DNA from: Mermis nigrescens
Taxonomy: Eukaryota; Nematoda; Enoplea; Mermithida; Mermithidae
Assembly (NCBI GenBank): GCA_036768485.1
Contig: JAVLUZ010000735.1
Location: 310,001 to 374,000 of the forward strand
DNA: 64,000 nt
Reading direction: 5' to 3'
The notes beneath the pieces are model-generated. The model did not search any database. It was not told the DNA's origin and saw nothing but the letters and a program-made list of their open reading frames with translations. The position numbers and the translations under genes were made by a program. Within the stretch, counting starts at the first letter, position 1, and every line of letters starts with the position of its first letter. Positions 43,047 to 52,568 of this stretch are shown here, in pieces.

Positions 43047-46000
43047 CTCATAACAAAATAAAACAACTTTAAATATAATACCTCTTAGTTTTCTATCAAC
43101 CAGGTGCCAGCAATTTAAAAAAGTAACCTTGATAGATTTCGTTTATACACTCTTATCTGAAACTTCGAACATTATTTAAAAAAGACACTTTTTTAGAGGC
43201 CGCAGAATATACATCGATTTTTTGCGTTGCTTAGAGAAAGTGTGATTTTCAGCAGATTTTCCGACTTTGGGTAGGTTTTTCCTAGTCCCCTCCTTTTACA
43301 TCCATAATAATCCAGAATTCCAAGTATATTCATCTTTTTTGTTCCATCGGAGCATTTTTCTTTGCTACTACACTACTTTTAATTAGCGTGATTTCAGTAC
43401 ATCAGTCAGTAAACACAATCAGTAACATGCCACAATAATGACAACAGTCCAAGAACGCGGAAAACAATATTGTTCTTAACATCAGCATTATCGTTTTTAA
43501 ACAAGACAACCTTATTGACACCATCCATTTTCAAATTAAAACTCCATTAAGTTATTTCTTCTTAATGTGCAGTTCACTTATAATCAAGCACAAATATTTA
43601 ACCAACGAATTCACATTGCAAATCCTTACTCAATCAATACACAAGCACAATGTGTTGTGACTTTTGAAATTGAAAACACCCAATTTTGGTCAATTTTCAA
43701 ATTGAAAATTGGGTGTTTGAATTTGCGATAAAGAAAATAATCAAAAGATAGTCACTTGGATTATTTAAGCCGAGTAATAAAATAACGACCGTCCACCAAT
43801 TCCAAACTAAACGCGACTAATCTGATCACTATGAAAAAGTTTTGAAAAATGAGCTTGCTAAGCGAGAGTTGTAAACCAAGAGAAACTTAAAGTTTAAACC
43901 TACCATTAAATTATTAAGAGAATCATAAAAGATTTTAAACTTTAAGAAAATGGAAAAGGCGGGATGCTGGTAAATTAAAAGACAAAGTTTTTCGGCAAAA
44001 ATTCAAAAAATTCACGCAAATATCAAGTGTAAGGAACACTAACGCTTAGATTTGGTAGTAAAATAAATTTGTAGGATAGACTACATATTAACAACAAATG
44101 AATAGTGCAAACTTTACACAACTACTAGGTGTAGAGAATACTAACACTTTACGGCTTATTAATGTACATGATTACAATAAAGCTGCATATCTTTGTCGAC
44201 TTCTGTGCACAGTAGTGTGATTGCTGGTTCATTTTAAACCACTTTTGCAGGCAATTTACATCAATTAAACGATTGCTCTACATGCGCAAGATTTTGTGAA
44301 ACATATTATAAACACGGCTTAGAAGGATTTAACTTTAATGCAACCCATTTAAGACAAAATTACATCTCTTCAATGATCTAAGGACACTTGAACATAATTT
44401 TTAAATCACTTAGATTACTTTTGAGGGTAAACAAACTCACTTAATTGATGTCTCACATATGAATCCTTGAAAATTTATTGACTTCAGTTACAAAGTCTCT
44501 GCAAGTCTCTCGAATTAAGGTTAACACGTAATGTATACTTTACACAAACACGCAGCGTAAAGAATATTTTAGTCGGATTCGTAATTTTGATATTGCTCCA
44601 ATATTACTTTCAACATTTATGAAAAAATGAGTCTCCATAATGTTTTAAAGACAAATAAACATTAGGTTTAAACCACTTTGCAATACTGCTGAGTGTAAGC
44701 AAGCGCGCCCAACTGACGTATATATTTCATTCCCTGTAAATTTTTGGATCTCAGGAAAAAATTTCGGTTTTTGCAAAGCTCTAGAACAAAGGCTAAGATG
44801 CAGTGTAAAAAATTACTCGGATATTATGATCAACATTCATGAAAAAATTATGTCTCTACAATGATCTGAGGACAAATAAACCATGAGTGTAAACTACTTT
44901 ACATCACTGTTTGATGTAAACAAACGCGCCTTCGTGACGTCTCACATTTGATCTTTTGAAAATTTTCAGACTCCAGGAAAAAATTAAGTTTCTGGAATGC
45001 TCAAAAACGAAGATAAATACATATATAGTGTAAACTTCATGTAAACACCTCAGTATAAAGAAAATTTTGGTCAATTTCGTAATTTTGATATTGTTCCGAT
45101 ATTACGATTAATATTTATGAAAACAATTAAGTTTCCATAATGCTCTATGGGCAAACTAACAATTGGTGTAAACCACTTTACAACACTGTAGAGTGTAAAC
45201 ATATGCGTCAGACTGGCATATCAAATTTGGTTCCTGGTCCATTTCTAGACTTGATAATCGTGTCCCTGACTCATAATCGGAGAAGCAAGCAGAAAAAACA
45301 AGACAGAAACGGATTTTGAACACCAAATTTTTGACTTTACACTCGCTAAATATTAATGTATAGACAATTTGCTTTGACATGCACCCGATATAAAGCACTT
45401 TATTTTCATTCTATTACACTTATCCCGAATTCTGGACGGAGAAAGTGGCGAACAAAAAACGCAACAAAAACGTATTTTCCATCATTTAGAACACTGTAAA
45501 CTTTAAAATTCCGTACCGAGCTTCCCATTGAGTTTAAAGAAATTCGGTTTGGTACAATTTGTAGCTTTTGAATCGTAGTACATTTCTGTGTGCCAAAATT
45601 CTCTTGCAAAAATTATTTGGTATGATTTATTAATCAAATTTCGGAAAAAACGTGTTTTTTCGCCCATTTTTTACCTCTGATTTCGAACTTTACACCCCCA
45701 TTAATAACTCACTATTGCGTTTTTTTTAAATGCGGTTTGCTGCGATGTGTAGCCCCTGAGGGGCACTTTATTACTGCTGTATTCAATTCACCCTGACTCA
45801 TAAGCGGGAAAATTTGGCAGAGAAATCTTAGTTAAAATCCGTTTTCTTACACCATCCACTAGAGTGTAAACTTTAAACCCCAGGATCTAACTCACCATAG
45901 AGCCTAGAAGACTTTGCTTATATGCAGAATGTAGCCCTTGATCCGCTCTACATTTCTGTCAGAAAACATTTTAAAAAACTCATAACCGGAGTTAGTATCG

Positions 46001-46430
46001 GACATAAGCAGGTTGAAAACTCGACCAAAAAGTGCTTTTTCACCCCCAGATTTTCGCACTCTTTACACTGCCATTCGATAACTAATGCGAATTTCCAAAA
46101 ACAAAAAAGTGCCATCTGTAGAATTCATCCTTCTATTATCCTATCCTGTTCAATCCTTCGAGTCATCAATACTCAGTTGTCTACAAGCCGCAGTAAAAAG
46201 GTCCCAAAATTTGTCCTATGTTATAACGTTACACAAAAACTTTACACCTTCTTTACACAGTCAGTTTTGAGTTTCAAGAAAAACAAAAAACATGGGCAGC
46301 GAATTTTTTTATTATCTTTCTTTTAAAAAAACTGCACCTTCTAGAAGTGTCCCGTTATAGCTGTAGGGGGTGCACAGGTGTTGGGGGTACCCAAGTATAT
46401 TATAGGTACGCGCTAACGCGCTACCTAAGA

Positions 46431-47590
46431 TCATGCTATCTCTGGGATATTTAGCCGCTTCAAGCTATTTTTGTAAATACAGGGCCGGCCTATGTCTACA
46501 GAGTCGACACAGGACACGGGTGTATTTGCCTTCGAGACTTACTTAGGTACTTATGTAAATACATGGCCCCTAGCGTCTACAGAATCGACGCAGGAACCGA
46601 ATGTATTTGCCTTCGAGAGTTACTTGGGTACGTAGGTACTTAAGTCTACGCTTAGCGCTGGCCCCGATCGCGCAGCCCTGGATAGCTTTCGATCTTTGGA
46701 CCCTTATAGACCCTACGGCTTCGATCCCCTCAGCCCTAATATTGCTGGCTGCTTCTGGTCGGGTGATCTCAGCAGCTACGCCCTAAGACCTAAGGCTCTT
46801 ACCTAATCTCGGAATTTGCCGCGGAGGTCAGTTGACCTATCTCAAGGCTCAAGTTGAATATTTAACTTCTTTTCCAATCAGTGCCTGATCCGAAATGTTT
46901 TTGGTTCCTAATATGTGTAGCACAATAAACTTTGAAAACAACAACATTGAGCTCTACACTGATCAATCATCTCTAAAGATTAAATAATATTTTTGATTAA
47001 TTTTTGGTTTAAGAAAAGATTTAAGACTTTCGAATAAATATAGCAATCATACGGACATTACCTATCCTTCCACTCGGATGAGTTGAAATCCTCGACGTGG
47101 GCAATAACCCCGACCTAACCCTCGGTATAACCAAAAACCCCTGGGTAGGTTTTTCTCTATTTTATTTCGAACGAAGAATCCACGGCCTGTAGCCGGACAA
47201 CCAAATAAAGCAAAAAGAAAAACGAAAACGTACGGACTATACACACGATACGATGGCCAACAAGACTGCCAACAATACTACTCACAAGAACTCTCTGTAC
47301 ACTGGCCTCAAGGACCATTACAGTAAAATAAACAAAGATCAAATCAACGTAATACTGATACACTTTTATCTCAGATCGAATGTTATCGATTACACAAGCG
47401 GTATGCATGAAACAATTACTATTATCATACACTTAACTCTATGCTACCGGACAAGTATCTTATTGTGTTTTATTATAGAAAATTGGGGAAAAAGTGGGAA
47501 GACCGAAGGCATAGCCCACAGTACACTATCGTAGATAGCTACTAGTATTGGCTATGTGATGGCTACCGCGAACTGCTAAGGCAAGTTCGC
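46431..47590 (-). other. Candidate 3' LTR and flank of the Gypsy element
   Basis: On the minus strand this follows the purine run GTGGGGGAG and a TGTAACT...AGTTACA hairpin at 47598-47616 that could begin an LTR. An AATAAA-type signal lies at 47161-47166 (minus). The right edge (46650-46990) holds the dispersed repeat also seen at 21410-22300. Without the 5' LTR in the window I cannot fix the end. Confidence 0.4.
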
Positions 47591-47630
47591 CTATACGTGT
47601 AACTCTCGCAGTTACACTCCCCCACGTATA
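47591..47630. repeat. Nested hairpin next to a purine tract
   Basis: CTATACGTG...CACGTATAG encloses TGTAACT...AGTTACA. On the minus strand GTGGGGGAG directly precedes TGTAACTGCG, as a polypurine tract precedes an LTR. Confidence 0.5.
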
Positions 47631-48409
47631 GAAAAAAATTTGAAACGAAGTGGAGAATTTTTTCGGGGGTACACCATCAACACTAGCGTCTGCAACGCTT
47701 CTACAACTCGGCACTCCGGCGTTCGCAACGCCTCTACTCTGGCGTCCGCAACGCCTCCTCCTGAGCGAACGTGAAAAACGAAAATAAAAGAACGAAAAAA
47801 TAATAACAAATAGCGATAACAAATAACGGCCAACGCATGACCTCGTTCGCACTCAGGAAACTCTCGAGCAACACTCTCAATGGCGCTAGGTATAACTATA
47901 TTGTTGCCCGAGTAATGATGAACTCCGGTCTTGGACAGCATAGCATAATATTTGATCTCGCTGCCCAATTAGCCTCCTTCAGTCCCCGGGTAATGAGAAA
48001 AATTTTGAATTGAAAAAGTTGTAAGATTGGGTATGAATTAACCCCTTGTCCGTTAAAGAGTTAAGATACCATAATAGTAACACCGCTATTTGAGCAAAAA
48101 ATTAAAATACGGAATGATAAGGCAAAATTATGCTGAGCAAAATTAAAGACACTGACGATTTAAAACACAAGGTAACGATAAAACGAAAAATGGCAAATTA
48201 TGCGAGATAACTGGGAAAAATAAGAGCACCGTCAAGGAAAAATTTACAGCAAGAAAAAATGACAAGAGAAAAATTACACAGAAAAGAAACGATACGTGAA
48301 GTCCTGGAATCCACATCAGGACGAAAAACGAAAAATGACGAAAAAGCTGCTGGTCGAATTTGACGCCGTTCGCAGAGTTCCAAAAAGTTCTGTACGTCGA
48401 ACTTGTAAA
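47631..48409 (-). other. Putative 3' untranslated region of the Gypsy element
   Basis: Between the last accessory codon and the purine tract. Contains short GCGTTCGCAACGCC-like repeats (47690-47765). No recognised domain in either strand. Confidence 0.4.
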
Positions 48410-49237
48410 TTAATATTGATCCTGATAATAGGCCTTCGAGCCACGCGGTTTTCCGCGACGTCGTTGACGTTGAAAATAATCACGATCCGATTCCGGTTCG
48501 CGACGTGTACTCGAACGTTCGCGATACTGGTATGGCGATTGCCTACGCCCGTACATATGTTGGCGTAAGCGTTGATGTGGATCAACTGGACAATCGTCGT
48601 CCTCATCGTCGTTGTCTTCCTCGTAGTCGTCCGCGTAACGACGCGGTATAGATTGCACCGGAGTAAATAATTGCTCCGGTGTAAAACCAAAAGTTTGTTC
48701 ACGTGAAGTTTTGCGTGGACGCTGTTGTGATTGCGTAACAGGCCACGGTTTAGGCAAAAGTGGACCTGGTCGAGGTTGTGGTTGATAGACCCCGGTGGCT
48801 GATTGATGTTGTTCCAACGGTGAACGATACGATTGGTCCCATTGTTGCCGTTGACGGGATTGTGACCGGCCCTGATGAGTTCCGCGGTTTGACTGTGGCG
48901 GGCGGCGATATTCATAAGGCTGCTGCTGTCGCGAGCGCGACAGATGACCAGCATCGGCCTGTGAATATGCCTCGGAACGCTGACGCGGTTCCATAAATTG
49001 CTGTTGCCGCGGTTGGGTCTGCGGTCGTGTATGTTGCTGTATATGTGGTTTTACTGGTGCTTGCGATTGTACTTGTGATTGTGAGCAATGATGCATTTGA
49101 GCATAACGTTGCCGGGATGACTGCGGTTCTTGCCGCTTAGATCCTCTTTGGCTTGAACGTGCTCGTAATTTAGCTGCAACTTCAGCTTGAACAAGTCTTC
49201 TGACTCGTTGTTTTTCCAAATTCTTTAACCGACGCAA
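48410..49237 (-). CDS. Arg/Gln-rich tail of the exonuclease ORF
   Basis: About 275 codons in a frame shifted by one base: RLKNLEKQRVRRLVQAEVAA, then Gln/Arg/Pro-rich low complexity, an acidic run (DDYEEDNDDEDDD, near 48600) and a basic end (RRRGKPRGSKAYYQDQY). Such a tail would suit nucleic-acid binding. The frame upstream of 49237 is open and reads into the coiled-coil piece. Confidence 0.5.
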   Translation of the reverse strand: MRRLKNLEKQRVRRLVQAEVAAKLRARSSQRGSKRQEPQSSRQRYAQMHHCSQSQVQSQAPVKPHIQQHTRPQTQPRQQQFMEPRQRSEAYSQADAGHLSRSRQQQPYEYRRPPQSNRGTHQGRSQSRQRQQWDQSYRSPLEQHQSATGVYQPQPRPGPLLPKPWPVTQSQQRPRKTSREQTFGFTPEQLFTPVQSIPRRYADDYEEDNDDEDDDCPVDPHQRLRQHMYGRRQSPYQYRERSSTRREPESDRDYFQRQRRRGKPRGSKAYYQDQY

Positions 49238-49256
49238 GGTATGCTCGGATTTTGTA

Positions 49257-49568
49257 TCATAAAATCTGATTCAATTTAGCCTTATGTTCGTCTTCCGACA
49301 TATGACGAACTTCTGAGGATTCAGCAAGAGAACCGGCGGCGCGTAATTTTGTCGCACGCCTTGGCATCTCTGTTGCAAGATTTTCACGATTGCGTTGTTC
49401 GATCGTCATGCGTGCTCTACGCATTTCGATTTGTGCCTCCAGAGATAGATTGACTTTGGGCATATCAAGGCTCGCTGAGGATCCGCTTGGGTCCTGCGAG
49501 GATGCCTGCCGTCTCTCTTTTCGAATTTTCTCTAAATCACCTTGAATTCGGTGTTTAAGGTAAAACAC
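49257..49568 (-). CDS. Continuation of the exonuclease ORF, coiled-coil-like
   Basis: Again the same frame after the second TGA. Charged, helical sequence (LSLEAQIEMRRARMTIEQRN) suggests a coiled coil. It ends at TGA near 49257, where a one-base shift joins the Arg/Gln-rich tail. Confidence 0.55.
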   Translation of the reverse strand: MFYLKHRIQGDLEKIRKERRQASSQDPSGSSASLDMPKVNLSLEAQIEMRRARMTIEQRNRENLATEMPRRATKLRAAGSLAESSEVRHMSEDEHKAKLNQIL

Positions 49569-49583
49569 AGATTTTTGGCGACC

Positions 49584-49898
49584 TCAAAAACGGTCAAATT
49601 GAACCGGCACTTCAAGTGGCGGATTGGTTGCCAACCGAATTTGACAAATCATGTTATGTAACACCATTGGACTTTCGATTCGCCTTGTTAACTCCGGGAA
49701 TTCCGGGAAGGCCTCTCCTGGCGAAGGTGTGTAAGATTTGCCAAGGAAAGCTACGCGCAACATGCGACGTAGCTGTTCCACCATGCGCCAGCCTATCGCG
49801 GCATTGCCGTAGGCATACGCATAAAAGTGGAACTTTCTGTCCAAAAATTCCAAAAGCACTCTAGCGCGCATGACGTCTATTGTGGAAAAGATTGTCAT
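49584..49898 (-). CDS. Continuation of the exonuclease ORF after an in-frame TGA
   Basis: Same frame as the preceding ORF, separated only by TGA and one codon. 104 codons (RARVLLEFLDRKFHFYAYAY and onward) with no recognised family. It ends at another in-frame TGA after QFDRF. CGA-to-TGA decay or stop readthrough would both explain this. Confidence 0.6.
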   Translation of the reverse strand: MTIFSTIDVMRARVLLEFLDRKFHFYAYAYGNAAIGWRMVEQLRRMLRVAFLGKSYTPSPGEAFPEFPELTRRIESPMVLHNMICQIRLATNPPLEVPVQFDRF

Positions 49899-49901
49899 GT
49901 G

Positions 49902-52568
49902 TCAATACTCCGAATCGTATAACGATTGAAACTCTCGGAAGGTATCGAAAATATCGACCATTTGACGCGTCGATATTAAGATCGGCGCTAAATGATCTGG
50001 CGCTGGTGACATTCTGTGCGGTAAAAATTCTGGAAGGATCTGGTGCGTAACGCCATCAATCACCACACTCGGTGCATCAAGGTGTGGATGGACTACCAGG
50101 TACTGTAAAGGAACTTCGTACAGCATCATTCCGGTTGTAATGAAAAACCGGGTACGCACAAAAAATTGGTCAGGGTAAAATAATCGGTTAAAGACGCTCA
50201 TTTTGCTGATAAATTGAGGTGCCGGCGCACGATCGACATCAGCCAAAGGTTGTGCAATTGTAGACCAAACTAAAGGACGCGAGGGTGTGTCAGTCGTAGC
50301 CGCGTAATGCAGATGTGCTGCGTACACCCGGTCGAAGTGCACTTGGGCGCACTCGACCAACTGGTCGTACAGACGCGTTCCTGCGACTTCACCCAGATAA
50401 GAGCGTAACTCGTGCAATACGTCAGGCGCAATATAGCACGGTGCTTCACGCGTCATGGTCTCCATCATGTTGAAAAAATGTTGCACATAACGCGAGCGAT
50501 TTTGAACTCTCGCGTTCTCTTCTGCGGATACGCGTTCGCGTATGGCTTGAATATGCGCAGGTACTGCGACTTCTAGATTCGACGGTGGGTTTTGAATAAC
50601 CTGTGGTTGAATATTCGCCACGGTATTTGACACTCCCGTCATGGCCATAGGAGCCGTAAAACGAGTAGTTAGTGCCACTGAGCTCGACACGCCTTGTGGC
50701 GCGGAGTGGGACGCGATTTGCGTGGATAACGCTGCTTGTTGGATTTCCTGTGCGGGTAATGAGCGTTGTGGTGGCGGTGGAAAGCCTATAATTTCTGTCA
50801 TGATAACGTCGGGTTCAGGTTGACGCTCTACCCAATCCGGCTGAGAAGTCGGTAAAGGTAGGAGCGAACCGATGCCCAAGGGTGCCTGCTGGTCCGCCGC
50901 AAGCGATTGTGAAACAATCAGTTGCAAAACGGTAGTAGCCCCTTTTTGAGCCATTGCCGCGCGTGTGGTACGCGGTGGCGACAAGTTTGCTTGCCTTTCC
51001 GCCTCAGCGTTGGATAACGCCATTACTAAACGTTTAGGAGACAAATCATTGTCTTCTGTGGACACAGATTGTTCAATTCCAACCATAGGAGAATCATATG
51101 GAATATCAGTTTGCGAAGAAATCGCAGATGCTGGGGTACTTGAGCTGGTTGGTTTGGACTTAGGTTCTGTGTCAGGTGCGTTAGCCGGGCCCAAAACTGA
51201 GTCGGCAACGGCCTGCGATCCCTGAACTTTTAGATCAGGATTATCGAAAACATTAGTATGAGCCAACGCTTCCGTTACAGAGGCAACGGTGGTGGCTGCG
51301 GCTATGGCCGCTGGTAGCTGCGGAGCTGGTCCGTAAAAGTCCTCTACTGTGACTAACTCTCCGCCATCGGAATCAACGGAAACATCAGTCGCCGTACTGG
51401 TCGACTGGCCCCGTGATGGCTTGCGAGATGACAACGGTATACGCCGTCTGGTTTTCGGTTCGCTAGCCTTAATGTGCAATTCTTCGCCTTTAAACGAAAT
51501 TGGCATAGGTTTTCTATCGTCGGTAATGCGATTATTTTGCGAGCAGCCTTCTATCAATATGAAAACATCGATAGTTATCAGGGCATCCATCGCTAAATAA
51601 TGTTGCATATCCCGAGTTAGTGGTAAACTCCACGCCTGTCCAAAATTATCAGGCGCGTTGGGATCAATAGCCATGTCAAAGAAAAATTCAGCCAAGCGCT
51701 TTAAAGTGTGTGAATGCGCTGTAATATGGAGACGGCAAGTGAATGCTCTCGCCAAAGGCTGAATATCGATAAAATTTGCACTAAACGGATCTTTCCAATG
51801 CCGTTGATTTCGAATCTCGGCATCAGGAATTGCCAAAATTTCTTCGAAAGTTGGGCCGTAAACATGAAAATACGCAAGTCTGTCTTGCGTAGGGTCGTAA
51901 CAGACCATATATACGTTCGGTAGACGCGTTTCGAGCAGCTGATGAAGCCCAAACGGAGGTTTTGGGAACTTCGCAATGTCCCAGCAGAACACATGACCGT
52001 TCGCGCTAGCAACTTGGACATAGCGAACGAATGGGCCATGGAGGTCCTGATAGGTGGGACATAGCTGCTTAAAACGCAAATCCCAGGTCTTATAAGTTCT
52101 GCCTTTTCTGTCATTCACAAATTCCGAATCGTAGCCTAAGAATAAAGTGCCATTTGTCATGTTTGATGGCTGAATCAAAGCCAAAATAGCCCCAAAAGAC
52201 TCCTGGTCATTGGTGATTAACACAGTGGATAGAAGTCTCTTCTTTGGTACACGTAGGGTAGCCAAAGGGAATCTATCAAACCTGTTCTCCCACCAGAGCT
52301 CTTGGTCATTTATGCGTTTACTGTGATTTGTGGCTACATGTGATGTTTTATGCTGTATCATTTTTGCGGTAAGTGCATCTAAACCGCCAACACGACTAGC
52401 ATCATTTTGTGGCAGCGGGTCTGGTACAACCAACCCCCGCTCCAAAGCCATATTAGTCAAAGCCGAACGAAACTCATCTAGGGACGCGGGATCACGCCCC
52501 TCAAATTTGCATCGGCGACCAGCTGCCTCCAGCAATGCCTCCTTGCTTGGGGTACCTTCAGCAGCCAT
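49902..52568 (-). CDS. Retrotransposon ORF with DEDDy 3'-5' exonuclease domain
   Basis: 888 codons starting with ATG inside the 3' end of integrase. Residues about 115-345 have the order of WRN/RNase D-type exonucleases: ExoI GYDSEF (D147, E149), ExoII-like YDPTQDRLAYF (D229), an IDIQPLARAF strand, LKRLAEFFFDMAI, then WSLPLTRDMQHYLAMDALIT with ExoIII Y324 and D328. All four acidic residues and the Tyr are present. This would make a metal-dependent 3'-5' exonuclease. About 370-640 is Pro/Ser/Thr-rich and disordered; about 680-888 looks folded but I do not recognise it. No signal peptide or TM segment, so it is not an env. It ends at TGA, but the same frame continues into 49898-49584. Expression could be by internal start or frameshift from pol. 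Confidence 0.8.
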   Translation of the reverse strand: MAAEGTPSKEALLEAAGRRCKFEGRDPASLDEFRSALTNMALERGLVVPDPLPQNDASRVGGLDALTAKMIQHKTSHVATNHSKRINDQELWWENRFDRFPLATLRVPKKRLLSTVLITNDQESFGAILALIQPSNMTNGTLFLGYDSEFVNDRKGRTYKTWDLRFKQLCPTYQDLHGPFVRYVQVASANGHVFCWDIAKFPKPPFGLHQLLETRLPNVYMVCYDPTQDRLAYFHVYGPTFEEILAIPDAEIRNQRHWKDPFSANFIDIQPLARAFTCRLHITAHSHTLKRLAEFFFDMAIDPNAPDNFGQAWSLPLTRDMQHYLAMDALITIDVFILIEGCSQNNRITDDRKPMPISFKGEELHIKASEPKTRRRIPLSSRKPSRGQSTSTATDVSVDSDGGELVTVEDFYGPAPQLPAAIAAATTVASVTEALAHTNVFDNPDLKVQGSQAVADSVLGPANAPDTEPKSKPTSSSTPASAISSQTDIPYDSPMVGIEQSVSTEDNDLSPKRLVMALSNAEAERQANLSPPRTTRAAMAQKGATTVLQLIVSQSLAADQQAPLGIGSLLPLPTSQPDWVERQPEPDVIMTEIIGFPPPPQRSLPAQEIQQAALSTQIASHSAPQGVSSSVALTTRFTAPMAMTGVSNTVANIQPQVIQNPPSNLEVAVPAHIQAIRERVSAEENARVQNRSRYVQHFFNMMETMTREAPCYIAPDVLHELRSYLGEVAGTRLYDQLVECAQVHFDRVYAAHLHYAATTDTPSRPLVWSTIAQPLADVDRAPAPQFISKMSVFNRLFYPDQFFVRTRFFITTGMMLYEVPLQYLVVHPHLDAPSVVIDGVTHQILPEFLPHRMSPAPDHLAPILISTRQMVDIFDTFREFQSLYDSEY

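Larger units (their letters stand above)
41031..46430 (-). mobile_element. Helitron copy 2, interrupted by a hAT
   Basis: Reverse orientation: TC start at 46430, CTAG end at 41031, between host A and T (46431 and 41030 on the complement). Subtracting the nested hAT and one 8-bp duplication leaves 3818 bp, one base less than copy 3. It carries the same hairpin, motif array and 3' inverted repeat (41031-41202 with 43198-43374). Confidence 0.85.

Noticed and set aside
48316..48954. 212-codon ORF overlapping the Arg/Gln-rich tail
   Set aside because: Same-strand alternative frame of low-complexity sequence; the 48410-49237 frame connects to the upstream ORF.
48410..52568. env gene downstream of integrase
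   Set aside because: No signal peptide, membrane segment or furin-like site; the ORF has exonuclease motifs.
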